From assembly GCA_036365455.1 (NCBI GenBank), contig JAWQUS010000030.1:8990001-9054000 (forward strand): a DNA stretch of 64,000 bases, given 5' to 3'. The position numbers and the translations under genes were made by a program. Origin of the DNA: Macrosoma leucophasiata. Lineage: Eukaryota > Arthropoda > Insecta > Lepidoptera > Hedylidae. Of the stretch, positions 34,040 to 44,195 are shown piece by piece; the stretch's first letter is position 1, and each line of letters opens with the position of its first letter. Below the pieces are notes generated by a model. The model saw nothing but the letters and a program-made list of their open reading frames with translations. It was not told the DNA's origin and ran no database searches.

Positions 34040-34265
34040 CTAGCTGACCCGGCAAACTTTGTATTGCCTCAGAATGAAATAATGTGTCAAAGGTTTGATA
34101 TATACGGACTATTAATATGGGAAAATTAAATTGTGTTTTTTAACTATTTCCCTTCAATTTCTTCATATTTTTTTACCTGTTAACCCTGGAGTTCCAAAAA
34201 TCATTCAACACCAAAATTAGCCAAATCGATCCAGCCGTTCTCGAGTTAACGAACAGCAATTGATT
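34040..34265 (-). mobile_element. Helitron-like or related repeat fragment
   Basis: ACTAGCTGACCCGGCAAAC at 34042 is the reverse complement of a hairpin-plus-CTAGT end. TCGATCCAGCCGTTCTCGAG and AACGAACAGCAATT near 34225-34260 are frequent neighbours of such ends in Lepidoptera. Mariner copy 2 is inserted at its right edge. Confidence 0.45.
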
Positions 34266-34790
34266 TAGGTTGGGGAAAAAGTTTTTTCGCATTTTTTTAG
34301 ATAATTCAAAATATTTTTTAATATAGTTTATTTAAATTTAACAAAAGTATGTATGTACCATTTTGTTCGATAACCTTTTGCCATCTTGTAGGTAGGGACA
34401 TGATCCTATTGCTATAAACATTTTGGGACTTCTCATCAAAATACCGCGACAAGTGGATTTGGCAGTCCTCTCGTGATGTTAACCTAACATTGCATAAAGA
34501 ATTCTGAAGAGACCGAAACAGGTGGAAATCTGAAGGTGCAAGGTCAGGACTATACGGCGGATGCATTAACACCTCCCAGCCAATCTCTCTTAATTTTTGC
34601 TGAGTGGCTATAGATGTGTGAGGTCTAGCGTTATCATGATGAAACACCACATCCCTTCTGTTGATCAATTCCGGAAGCTTTCTCTCAACTTCTTGCTCTC
34701 ATCAGTTGTTCGCAGTAGAGTTCAAAATCGATAGTCCTGCCTGGTGGTAATAGCTCATAATGAATAATAATGCCCTTCCAATCCCACCAC

Positions 34791-36083
34791 TAAATTATAG
34801 GCCCATCGCACTTCTAAGTCACGTCTACAAGCTGTTTTCGAGAGTGGTTACGAACCGTCTATCTCGCAGACTCGACGACTTCCAGCCTCCCGAACAAGCC
34901 GGGTTCCGTAAAGGTTTTAGCACCATAGACCACATACACACGCTGCGGCAGGTTATATAGAAGACAGAAGAGTATAACCAGCCCCTCTGTCTAGCGTTTG
35001 TGGACTATGAGAAAGCCTTCGATTCGGTCGAGATTTGGGCTGTGCTAAAGTCACTCCAGAGGTGCCAAGTCGACTACCGATACATCGAGGTGCTAAGGAG
35101 CTCGTACGAAAACGCCACTATGTCGGTTCGCCTTCAGGACCAGAACTCGAAACCTATCCAACTGCAGCGAGGTGTGAGACAGGGAGATGTCATATCTCCG
35201 AAACTGTTCACCGCTGCATTGGAAGATGTCTTCAAGCTTCTGGACTGGAACGGACTCGGCATCAACATTAACGGCGAGTACATCTCCCACCTCCGATTTG
35301 CGGATGATATCGTAGTCATGGCTGAGACCCTGGAAGACCTTGGCACAATGCTCAATGGCCTCAGTAGGGCCTCCCAACGAGTGGGCCTTAAAATGAACAT
35401 GGACAAGACGAAGATTATGTCGAATGTCCTTGTTACGCCCACTCCTGTTATTGTCGAGGGTACTACACTCGAAGTTGTTGACGATTACGTATACCTGGGA
35501 CAAACGGTCCAGTTAGGTAGGTCCAACTTCGAGAAAGAGGTCAATCGCCGAACCCAACTCGGATGGGCAGCGTTCGGGAAGCTGCGTTATATCTTCTCGT
35601 CCAATTTACCGCAGTGTCTGAAGAAGAAGGTCTTTGACCAGTGTGTGTTGCCAGTGATGACATACGGAACAGAAACGTGGTCGCTCACTATGGGCCTCAT
35701 AAGAAGGCTCAAGGTCACTCAGAGAGCGATGGAGAGGGCTATGCTCGGAGTTACTCTGCGAGATCGAATCAGAAATGAGGAGATCCGCATGAGGACCAAA
35801 GTAACCGACATAGCCCATCGAATAGCGAAACTCAAGTGGCAGTGGGCAGGGCACATAGCGCGCAGAACTGACGGCCGTTGGGGCAGAAGAGTTCTAGAGT
35901 GGCGACCGCGTACCGGAAGACGAAGCGTAGGCAGGCCCCCCACGAGGTGGACCGACGACCTGGTGAAGGTCGCGGGCAATCGTTGGATGAGGGCGGCCCA
36001 GGACCGTTCGTTGTGGCATTCTTTGGGGGAGGCCTTTGTCCAGCAGTGGACGTCTTTTGGCTGAAATGATGATGATGATGATG
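34791..36083 (+). mobile_element. 5'-truncated RTE-like LINE with 11-bp target duplication
   Basis: AATCCCACCAC flanks it on both sides (34780-34790 and 36084-36094). The 3' end is TTTGGCTGAAATGATGATGA with more GAT units, a short tandem repeat end as in RTE-clade elements. It starts inside the reverse transcriptase at [10 protein letters not shown], so only the C-terminal part of ORF2 was copied. It is younger than mariner copy 2. Confidence 0.9.
34797..36064 (+). pseudogene. RTE-like reverse transcriptase, C-terminal part
   Basis: Reading from [16 protein letters not shown], one TAG stop lies near 34959. After it 354 codons are open (from 35000). Motifs: LAFVDYEKAFDSVE with the first catalytic Asp, GVRQGDVISPKLF, and RFADDIVV with the double Asp. 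Then come the thumb (KMNMDKTKIM, DYVYLGQ) and a C-terminal region with CVLPVMTYGTETW and WAGHIARRTDGRWG. This enzyme copies element RNA into a nicked target. Apart from the single stop it looks intact and recent, but with no endonuclease it cannot act alone. Confidence 0.88.
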
Positions 36084-36436
36084 AATCCCACCACACACAC
36101 AACATCACCTTAATGCGAGTTAACCCGGGTTTCGCCACAGTCTGTGAAGCCTGACCGGCCTTTGACCACGACCTTTTTCGCACGTTCTTGTCGTACGTGA
36201 TCCAAATTTCATCACCAGTTATCAGCTTCTTCAAAAATGATTCGGTTTCATTACGTCGTAATAAAGAATCACAAATGAGTACACGGTTCATTAGGTTTCT
36301 TTCAGTGAGCTCGTGAGGTACCCAAATATCGAGCTTTTTTTTGTACCCAGCTTTTTTCAAATGCGCCAAAACTGTTTTGTGATCAATTCTCAGTTCTTCA
36401 GCTACGTCGTAACTACTGATATGTCGATCTTGCTCC

Positions 36437-36640
36437 ACGCAGACGCAGTGTCTGTGGGAGTAGCACAAATTTGGTTTATGCGTTTTCAATCCGGAAATTT
36501 TGATGTCAAAGATGCACCTCGCTCTGGTCGCCCTATTACGGATAAAATGGATGCCATTTTTGAAAAAGTGGAGCAAGATCGACATATCAGTAGTTACGAC
36601 GTAGCTGAAGAACTGAGAATTGATCACAAAACAGTTTGGC
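36437..36640 (+). other. Inverted internal segment of mariner copy 2
   Basis: Here the transposase sequence (RVAQIWF-like to DHKTV) reads on plus while both sides read on minus. About 70 bp (from GTGGAGCAAGATCGACATAT to AAAACAGTTT) is present in both directions, at 36368-36437 and 36570-36639, forming an inverted repeat with about 130 bp between the arms. Confidence 0.88.
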
Positions 36641-36927
36641 ACTAGGTCCATAAACATCGCAAATTTTTTTCGCGGCTTGCGTTGCATTTTTACCTTTTTT
36701 GTAGTAAAATTTTAAAATGTATTGAATTTCTTCATTAGATTCACTCATCTTGACAGTACGAAAAACAAATGAAAATCACACATTTGCCTATTTTGAATTT
36801 TGAATTATGTTCTTTAAAATTTTAACTTTCAACTATACCAAAACCAGCCAGATACAAATACTACAGCCAAAGAGATTTTATTACAAGTTCATACATACTA
36901 TAATGCGAAAAGACTTTTTCCCCAACC

Positions 36928-37828
36928 TATTATGTATAGATAATAAACATTTATTACATTGTTTTATAATATTTCGCAGCAAGCCGGTAGTCCGATAACA
37001 TCAATAAACGCGTTTCAATGCCTTACAATGGTTACAATTTCATAGAATGAAAAATTACGAATTTATGTGAAAGTTAAGTTACTAAGTGTTAAACTTCAAT
37101 ATCACTAGATACACAAGGAATATAAAAACAAGTAAGAAACAAAAAACAATCATTCCAGTTCATTATTCAAAAGTTACGGATAGATATTAAATAAAAATAT
37201 TTTAGTCTGTAAATATATCCAATATAAACATTAGGGAACATTAAGGCCTCCTGAAACATTGACTACAAATTTGCTAAATTAGAAAAGTTTACAAGCCTTT
37301 CGACGGCGCGTTGAAAAATAGCTTTTTGACTAAAACTAATATTGCCAACCAGAAACAAAACAGCGGAGTTGTAACGAAGTTGTTTCAGGCGCTCGAGTTT
37401 ACAACCTCGGGCGATGGCGGAATAACCCGTTTGCCCCGCGTTTTCGTTTACAGCCCAAAGATTTTCATTGCGAACCTCAGCTATAACGTAAACGCGAAAG
37501 CATATTGGCTGGTGGGACTCGTACGCTCGATTGGCTCTCGACATTCCGTTCTCATTTTCTTCGCCGCCAGTCGCGCAATATTTTTTTTCCCGTAAGAAGT
37601 TTTCCTGCTTTCGACAATATTGCGCCAGTTTCAAAGAGGCGCACTCGTCAAGGATGAAATCGCTTTCACGTCGAGTGAACACACTAATGATTGAGTTCCG
37701 GACACGCGGTCGTCGCGCACGGGCACTATCTGCACAATGCTCGTCCTGTCTATAGAGCCCCTTCAGACGATGGGCGGCTCACTACCGACGCTTTGACGAA
37801 TCTAACTTTTGTATAATTGACTTTAATG
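36928..37828. other. Unassigned DNA with a GC-rich island at about 37290-37800
   Basis: The island has CpG-rich words (GACGGCGCG, CGGGCGATGGCGG, GGTCGTCGCGCACGG). A 139-codon minus frame crosses it but lacks domains, and the plus strand is also open in parts. It could be a promoter with 5' exons or a decayed DNA transposon. No decision is possible from sequence alone. Confidence 0.3.
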
Positions 37829-38035
37829 GTGGTAGAGTTCCAATGACGGAGCTCGCGGGCGGCAGCACCGCCGCATTATCTAATCTACTTGCCGCTAAAT
37901 TGTAGTGTTCAACACTATCGTGTTCCGGTAAGGTGGTAATCGGCTCTGTAATTTTCGGCACAGATACATAATACCTTAGGCCTCAGTATGGCAATGCATC
38001 TACATTGAAATCTCTGGTTTCATATGTACTTGTTT
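37829..38035 (+). mobile_element. SINE family X, head-side copy
   Basis: Starts GGTGGTAGAGTTCCAATGAC and contains ACACTATCGTGTTCCGGT; it lacks the ATGCTTGTTTGCC tail. The LTR element is inserted about 30 bp beyond. Confidence 0.75.
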
Positions 38036-38064
38036 GACACTTCATGATACGTAAAATATTTCCT

Positions 38065-38068
38065 CGTT
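38065..38068. repeat. Target-site duplication of the LTR element, left
   Basis: CGTT, repeated at 41378-41381. Four bases fit gypsy/errantivirus integrase. Confidence 0.8.
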
Positions 38069-38306
38069 AGTTAGGCAATCGCCCGACGCCCGATCCTGCT
38101 GACTACGCATCGGACATCCGGCACGTGTTGTGTGAACAGTGCCCACAGTGCTTATTCGGCAACCTAGTTTTATGTTGTTATTTTAGTTTACTTTATAGAT
38201 ATCATTTTAATTGTAATTTAGTCTTGTAGAATTATTTAAGCAATAAACTTGTACTTCAGTTAATAAATATATTTTTTTATACAAATCCTTCCGCCGTAAC
38301 ATAACT
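38069..38306 (+). repeat. 5' LTR
   Basis: 238 bp, AGTTAGGCAATCGCCC to GCCGTAACATAACT. A TTATTTAAGCAATAAACTTG segment (38231-38260 region) contains AATAAA, the likely polyadenylation signal. I saw no difference from the 3' LTR when comparing base by base. Confidence 0.93.
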
Positions 38307-38324
38307 GGCGCAGTCGTTAGGTTC
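38307..38324 (+). promoter_or_regulatory. Primer binding site
   Basis: GGCGCAGTCGTTAGG directly follows the LTR. With the last T of the LTR it resembles the tRNA-Ser-type primer site of TED/17.6-group elements, differing by about one base. Confidence 0.7.
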
Positions 38325-38466
38325 GCGACGCTCTGCTTTGAATCAAACTCTTCGGGCAGGGTGAACGGTACTAATCGTTACTTTCGCGACCCTCAAGAAT
38401 CTACGAGCGGCGGACTGGAAAACCTGCTATTCTACAAGGCTCCGGCGGGAGATGCAAAGGAACAAG

Positions 38467-39430
38467 GTGAGTGCTCGTTGTACGCCCAGTTTCCTGTGCT
38501 ATATTTCCTGTCGTCAACTTTATATATTTATGTTATATGTGTGTTTGTTCAAAGGCTAAAATCGCTGCAGACAAATTACCTAACATATAGATATTTTTGA
38601 AGTTTTTTTTTTTTGTTGATCAAGTGAATTGTTTAAATGCTCAAATCGCATTATAATTCACATTAGATAATTATTATATTTATTTAAAGAGAATTTAAAT
38701 GTGTCTACCTACCATGCAAGGTAGTTGCATAGTGCAGAGATAGAAAAGTGAAATTGATTAGCTAAAATCGCAATCGATATTGCACTGCTTAAAATATCTC
38801 AAGTGTGTTGTATAATCGCTCAAATCGCGATATATGTCTCACAAAAAAATTGTCTATATTTAAAAATTTATACATTATTATATGTGTCTACCTACCCTGT
38901 TAGGTAGTAGGGAGAAAGATACATACATAAGTATATATGTTGATTAGCTCAAATCGCAATCAATATTATATTGTTTAGATCATTTGAAGTGCATTATATA
39001 GTCGCTAGAATGGCGTTAATGTTAACGCGTATATAATTAACATTTATATACTTACCTATTATATTTCGAATTAATGTATATGTGCCTATATATCCTGTAA
39101 GGAGTTGGCGCAAAAATACATAGATGTAGGTATATTGATTAGCTCAAATCGCAATCGATATTATACCTACTGCTTAGATAGTTTGAGGTACGTTGTATAG
39201 TTGCTAAAATCGCATCATACAATTCGCATTGAATAGATAATTATATTTTTTTAATAGTATATGCATCTGTATACTTTGTGAAGCAGTCAGCGTGAGAATA
39301 AAAAAAATATTTATGTATTTTTCGATTAGCTCAACTTGTAATCGTTAATACACTGACAACTATTTATATACTTATTTATATTTTTACATACACTTTAATT
39401 AATGATATTTTTTTTCTTTTGTTTTTATAG
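38467..39430 (+). other. Intron-like segment filled with tandem repeats
   Basis: A consensus donor AAG|GTGAGT at 38464-38472 and an acceptor with a long pyrimidine tract (TTTTTCTTTTGTTTTTATAG, AG at 39429-39430) enclose 964 bp. Inside, a unit containing TGTGTCTACCTACC, GATTAGCTCAAATCGCAAT and CGCTAAAATCGCA recurs at about 38699, 38884, 39079 and 39262, a period of 183-195 bp. Errantiviruses make env from a spliced RNA with a donor near the leader, so splicing here is plausible but unproven. Confidence 0.55.
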
Positions 39431-39503
39431 AATATTGCATATAATTATTAGATACCTATATATTACATTAATATATTATATAGTATATTAACTATATATA
39501 ATA

Positions 39504-39851
39504 ATGAAAATAGCACACACTAAGTTATATAGTTCCAAATTTGTTTCGAAATTACTACCAAATTACTACCATAATAGTCCAGAGTTACAAAATTATTTTA
39601 TTAGAGAAATTATTTCATTATTACTAAATAGAGTAGTCCGATCGAATCCCGTTATTACAAGTTTGATAAAACAGAAATTTAGCGGATCGGATATTAGTAC
39701 TATTGCGCCTGAAGTATCGCTTGGGAGTTGGCAGAACATCAGGTGTACTTTGACAGGTATGTCAAGCGAACCGCCCCAGGAGATTCAATTGATGCAAAAA
39801 CTTTTTAGTTTAAGTCGACCAGATCTTGTTCCTTCTGAAGAAATTACTTAG
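39504..39851 (+). CDS. Short gag-like frame of the LTR element (tentative)
   Basis: 115 codons, just after the candidate splice acceptor. The pattern ELQNYFIREI, later LIKQKFSGSDI and SLGSWQNIRCTL resembles the N-terminal lobe of gypsy-type capsid (a Leu/Phe helix, K-x-x-G-x-A/S, then W-x-x-I-x-x-x-L). The rest of Gag and the nucleocapsid zinc knuckle are missing; the frame ends in TAG. If made, it would be a truncated capsid-like peptide. The assignment rests on pattern only; it could also be an unrelated frame. Confidence 0.35.
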   Translation: MKIAHTKLYSSKFVSKLLPNYYHNSPELQNYFIREIISLLLNRVVRSNPVITSLIKQKFSGSDISTIAPEVSLGSWQNIRCTLTGMSSEPPQEIQLMQKLFSLSRPDLVPSEEIT

Positions 39852-40702
39852 AGCTAAAAAGATTAAATAGAGAATAATTAAAATCTTTATACATAAGAAA
39901 ATAATATTAATTGCACTGCCCCATAGTTTAAGACGTGGTATTATGACAGTTGTAATCTATTCAGTACCGTTCTATTTATAAAAACTACAGGCAACTACAA
40001 AATTTTAAGATAAAATATCTCATTTATATTATTTAGTAAATAATGTTATTCAATCTGAAGAACAACAATTGTTTACATTTAATACCTATTTCTATTTAAA
40101 CAAGCTTTTAAACGGAAATCAAGCAAATATTAATTTCACTGTAGATAAATACTGCTACTTTCAACAATAATCAAGTAATGAATAGAATACGATTTCTGCA
40201 ATTATAAATTAAAAAGTACTAAAATTTTCATTTCATTGTGATTTACTAATGTCCATTACTATTATTCCATACCACCGATGGTTGACTGGTAGAGAACGCT
40301 TTTAGCGTTAAGTTCGCCATTTGTTTCAATATGCATACTGAGGCAATAAAAAATAAATAAATAACTAAAACAAATGAACTTAAAAATCAACTAGAGTTTA
40401 GCTTACCTACATACACTCCAATATTTTTTTTTTATATATCATAACTTTTGTTCAATTAGAAGTACATAATGCACCCTAGTATAATACCCTTATAATTAAA
40501 TATTAGGCATTCTAAAGGTAAATTACTTTAGATCCATAGGTAGTTTAAGCATCAAAAATATTAATAGAAAAAGCCTTATAGTACAGAGCACACTCTAACA
40601 TTCATATTATATTTTATATCTTATCCACAATAACCTTTACGAACTTATCCATCTTTACTCCACTCCCAGTACACAAACCCTACAATTGTTCCTAAAACCT
40701 AA
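39852..40702. other. AT-rich internal DNA of the LTR element
   Basis: No pol domain, no long frame. Probably a decayed or foreign filler between the gag-like and env-like parts. Confidence 0.5.
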
Positions 40703-41173
40703 TACCTTACACTGGGAAGCAATGAGTACTCATACCTGAAAGAGGGCTGCAAGGAGATCACCATCACGAGCGATTGCCAAATTGATATCCTGAACCGCAC
40801 CCTGAAAACTAACATCAATACGGTAACAAGAGATGAAATAATCCCACTTCCCAACAAGACAGTTACCCTAAACGGCATCCACTATAATCTGCAGTTGGAA
40901 GATATTGAACTGGACAGCATTCACGAGCTGATGGACCGAGCTGAAAACACCCAGGAAGCTGAGAACGATTGGCAAGCTATGATGGCTACACCAAGTCGGA
41001 CAACAGTCGGATTATATGTCATCCTGATAGCGGCAACATCATGGAATCTATACCAATGGAAATGGCGAAGGAGAAGCGAGTCTAGCACCGAGGACGCTGC
41101 AGGAAGCTGCGAGACGCGCTTCCATCTTAAGGAGGGAGGAGTTAGGCAATCGCCCGACGCCCGATCCTGCTGA
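40703..41173 (+). pseudogene. env-like C-terminal remnant of the LTR element
   Basis: Open from just after a TAA at 40700-40702 to a TGA at 41171-41173 inside the 3' LTR, as is usual for errantivirus env. It contains a Cys-rich opening, a likely N-glycosylation site (NKT), and near the end one hydrophobic membrane-spanning stretch (VGLYVILIAATSWNLY) followed by a basic tail. The surface subunit, the cleavage site and the fusion-peptide region are absent, so no functional envelope protein can be made from this copy. GC content is well above that of the upstream filler. Confidence 0.6.
41128..41139 (+). promoter_or_regulatory. Polypurine tract
   Basis: AAGGAGGGAGGA lies immediately before the 3' LTR, as expected for plus-strand priming. 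Confidence 0.85.
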
Positions 41174-41377
41174 CTACGCATCGGACATCCGGCACGTGTT
41201 GTGTGAACAGTGCCCACAGTGCTTATTCGGCAACCTAGTTTTATGTTGTTATTTTAGTTTACTTTATAGATATCATTTTAATTGTAATTTAGTCTTGTAG
41301 AATTATTTAAGCAATAAACTTGTACTTCAGTTAATAAATATATTTTTTTATACAAATCCTTCCGCCGTAACATAACT
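41140..41377 (+). repeat. 3' LTR
   Basis: 238 bp, apparently identical to the 5' LTR; followed by the CGTT duplication at 41378-41381. Confidence 0.93.
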
Positions 41378-41423
41378 CGTTTCGTGATTTAAAACTCCTT
41401 GAAATGCCTTGAATGTTTCAGTT

Positions 41424-41671
41424 TTTTTTATGTAATAGAAGTGGCAAACAAGCATGCAGTTCACATTGATGTTAAGTGTTGAATGCAGATTCGTTACCAC
41501 TCCTGAGGCCTAAGGTGTTATGCCTCTGTGCCGGGATTTATAGGGCCGTACATTACCACCTGACGGGAACACGATAGTGCTGAACACTACCATTTAGCGG
41601 CAAGTATATAAGGTAATACGGTGGTGCCTACGCCCGCGAGCTCCGTCACTGGAGCTTTACCACCAGTAAGA
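41424..41671 (-). mobile_element. SINE family X, nearly full-length copy
   Basis: Tail words GTGGCAAACAAGCATGCAGT, middle CCTGAGGCCTAAGGTGTTAT and head GCCCGCGAGCTCCGTCACTG are all present, ending ACCACCAG. In sense (minus) orientation it has head, body and tail, about 245 bp; the second half of the ACTGCAGCC...GACC block is deleted. Confidence 0.85.
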
Positions 41672-42689
41672 TTTGTACTATATTTTTAACGACGAACTCC
41701 AATTTACCAACAAATTTTAAATCTGTTATTGATTGTTAGCTATTTTGCATTTAAAAATGTAAGATTGTGAATTTAATAAATTTTATGAATCAAAATAATA
41801 TAGTAAGTACTAAGTTTCGAGGCTTATTCTATTCATCAAAATCCATTCATTTATATTTATTGGAACCAGACAAAACCACTTCGACACCATTTAATATTCA
41901 ATGACCCTTGGTTTCCGCGTCAGCTCCATTTTTACAGAGCCATCATTCCACGTCACGGCTGATGGAGAGGAGAGTCGTCCAATTACCGAGCATTCTTACA
42001 CACTTATTTATCAATCAATTGCTGCAAAATTGAACTCTATTCAATCTCTTCCAAAAATCTATTGAGTTTTTATTGTTTTGTACGCTTTTATTTTCCAACG
42101 AATTATAATAAATTTACATTTGACAGACCGTAAGAAACATGATTTTTGTTTACTTATAATATTAATTCACTGATATGTTTAAAAACCGTGTAAAAGTAAT
42201 TAAGTGTAGGTATATTAAAAGTAAGCACCCTTGAGGGTTGTCTGAATCTATTTTTGACCTATACACAGATGTAATACATATGAAATGCATAAAAATGCAA
42301 AAAGATCACGTTCAATCTGCTTACGTAAGTAGGTTTTTAGTTTTCAGGCAAATGGTTTTACATTCCTTGGTGATATTTATTCACCAGCAATCTTAATATT
42401 AATATCTATATATTTTGGTTTTGTATTAATATAAATTGTTTTATATTTATAATATTATATAAATGCAATTATATTTTCTGGGCTAAAGAATCAGATTACT
42501 TATCATTTGCTGTAGAGACTGGAAGGAACAAATCAGTTAATCGATAATGATACAAACAATTCGCATGCACTTTTTGTTTCTAATCAAACATGATAACGGA
42601 TAACATAATACGATTGATACGAGTATGTTGTCTAAAGATAATAACTGCAACATTGTATACTAAGCTTGACATTAAATGCCCTTTACGGT
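41672..42689. other. AT-rich intergenic DNA
   Basis: Nothing recognisable. Confidence 0.4.
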
Positions 42690-43290
42690 GCAGTGGAGGT
42701 AGGTAATTAGAATCCTCGAAGAGCGCTATTTCCTATTCGAGTCTGTCGACGTCGACCGGCGAGTGGCGAGTCGATAGTCACGTCGTGGCACTCGACACCA
42801 CTTGACTGCTGGCACCCGTGCCTTGCTGTATTTAGTCCTGACGCGCTGCTCGTAAAGTAGTTACATTACTGGAAACGGCAGTAGTATTCATGTTAAATTA
42901 TTCCCTGCTTACGAGTTTTGACAATAATAAGACTTGTATTAATAGACGATAGTCACGTTCTGGTACTCAACGACACTTGACTGCGGGCGCTCGTGCTTCG
43001 GTGTTCAAGTCCTGCCCCAAAACATTCTAGGAACATTAAACGCCGATTAGGATGCAGTCGAGGCAGATAGTCTGAGTAAAATTCAATTTTATGTTCTAGT
43101 TTATCGACATCGACTGGCGAGTCGATAGTCACGTCGTGGCACTCGGCACCACTTGACTGCTGGCGCCCGTGCCACGGTGTAATAACTGTGAAAATACATT
43201 TACATTACTGGAAACGGCTCTCGTATGAAGGTTAACATATTCTTTGCTAACGAGCTTCCACAATAATGTAACTTGGGTTGGTTGGTATTT
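42690..43290. repeat. Local tandem duplication with a unit of about 350 bp
   Basis: GGCGAGTCGATAGTCACGTC, CACCACTTGACTGCTGG and TTACATTACTGGAAACGGC each occur in two blocks (about 42765/43110 and 42861/43203). A partial third piece is at 42946-43010 (GATAGTCACGTTCTGG, CACTTGACTGCGGGCGC). No gene is visible in the unit. Confidence 0.75.
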
Positions 43291-44195
43291 TACACAGAGT
43301 TGAGCGAGTTTGGTTTCATAAGTTGTATTACTGACGGTTTAATTCTTAAATTGTATGTTGTTAAGTTTGGGACATAAATCTTCAAATAAAATAGTTTTAT
43401 TTCAATTATTGACATTGTTCCAAATGTTTAAATTTATTAAAATGCCATAACCATTGCAGAAATACGTAATAATTGCAAAAAATGTTCTTTGTCGGTTCTT
43501 TTCCACATCTATCGCCAACTAGATAAACATCTACAATCGATCGCAAATCAATTTGTAAAATTAAATTACAGATACGTAGTATATACACATGAAAGAAATA
43601 CTGTTGAAAGAGAAAACTATTATATGAGTTTGTTGAAATGCTAGCAAAAGTGCGCGATGTTTATAATGCAAACAGTAACAATAAACCCACTCATTTTATC
43701 TCCGGGAAAATAAACACGAAAACAAAAATGTACAAACACGGCGAACACATTAAGAGTGTCTCTTATTGCTGGACAGCTCTGTAATTCCGTGTTCCGTACA
43801 GTCGGAGGTGTGGTGCTCGTCCTAATTGGATTTAGTCTGGACTATGAATACGACGTGAGGATTACCGCTTAAAGGATTTACTAATGCTATGACCTAACAC
43901 GTCTCAAATATAATAATGATAATTTTGCAATTATTTGCCTGTGGCAAATATTTGTGATTGTTTGGTCAGTTTGGTGATAGAGTTCAGAGGGAAAACTGCC
44001 ATTGCCAAATCTCCTACAACTATATTATAATATCCTGTTGTATTGCTTCAGGTGATGTCCTGTAACACTATATTAAAGTATCCTGTTCAATTGCTTCAGG
44101 TGATGTACGGGCTCTTGTAATTACAGGCTGAAGCATACTTATAATCGGGCTTGGTTTTTACCTGGTGGAAGGCATAAGTAACACCCCATAACCTA
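43291..44195. other. AT-rich intergenic DNA with a short tandem pair
   Basis: At 44018-44108 a 57-bp unit (ACTATATTA, ATCCTGTT, ATTGCTTCAGGTGATGT) is present twice. Nothing else. Confidence 0.45.

Larger units (their letters stand above)
34318..36748 (-). pseudogene. mariner transposase, interrupted by a LINE and inverted in part
   Basis: N-terminal codons start at ATG 36746-36748. The segment 36437-36640 is inverted, so the DNA-binding region cannot be read through. The catalytic domain is split by the LINE. The C-terminal part (34318-34668) is intact and shows HHDNARPH with the second Asp, HPPYSPDLAPSDFHLF with the third Asp at DD34D spacing, and the normal end near SLPTRWQKVIEQNG. A 322-codon frame at 35719-36687 runs through LINE and mariner in an unnatural frame and is not a real protein. 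Confidence 0.85.
34268..36927 (-). mobile_element. mariner (cecropia-type), copy 2, containing an RTE insertion and an inversion
   Basis: Ends GGTTGGGGAAAAAG (34268) and CTTTTTCCCCAACC (36927) flanked by TA. The transposase reads on the minus strand. Removing the 1293-bp LINE (34791-36083) and one 11-bp duplication leaves about the normal length of 1.3 kb. Positions 36437-36640 run in the opposite direction to the rest. Confidence 0.9.
38069..41377 (+). mobile_element. Non-autonomous gypsy/errantivirus-type LTR element
   Basis: Two 238-bp LTRs that look identical, starting AGTTA and ending TAACT, a 4-bp duplication, a primer site GGCGCAGTCGTTAGG at 38307 (resembling the tRNA-Ser-type sites of the 17.6/297/TED group), and a purine tract AAGGAGGGAGGA before the 3' LTR. 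AGTTA...TAACT ends are typical of errantiviruses, insect endogenous retrovirus-like elements. Between the LTRs there is no protease, reverse transcriptase or integrase: only a leader, a repeat-filled intron-like segment, a short gag-like frame, AT-rich DNA and an env-like C-terminal remnant. It must have relied on proteins from another element. The apparent identity of the LTRs means the insertion is recent. Confidence 0.9.

Noticed and set aside
35719..36687. A 322-codon minus-strand frame mixing transposase words and other sequence
   Set aside because: It crosses the LINE/mariner junction and the inverted segment; the LINE part is the antisense of the reverse transcriptase.
37263..37682. 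139-codon minus-strand frame
   Set aside because: No domain, no splice context, and the opposite strand is open over the same bases; treated as part of an unassigned island.
38699..39320. Regularly spaced repeats suggesting a CRISPR-like array
   Set aside because: Units are about 185-195 bp, diverged and inside an insect LTR element.
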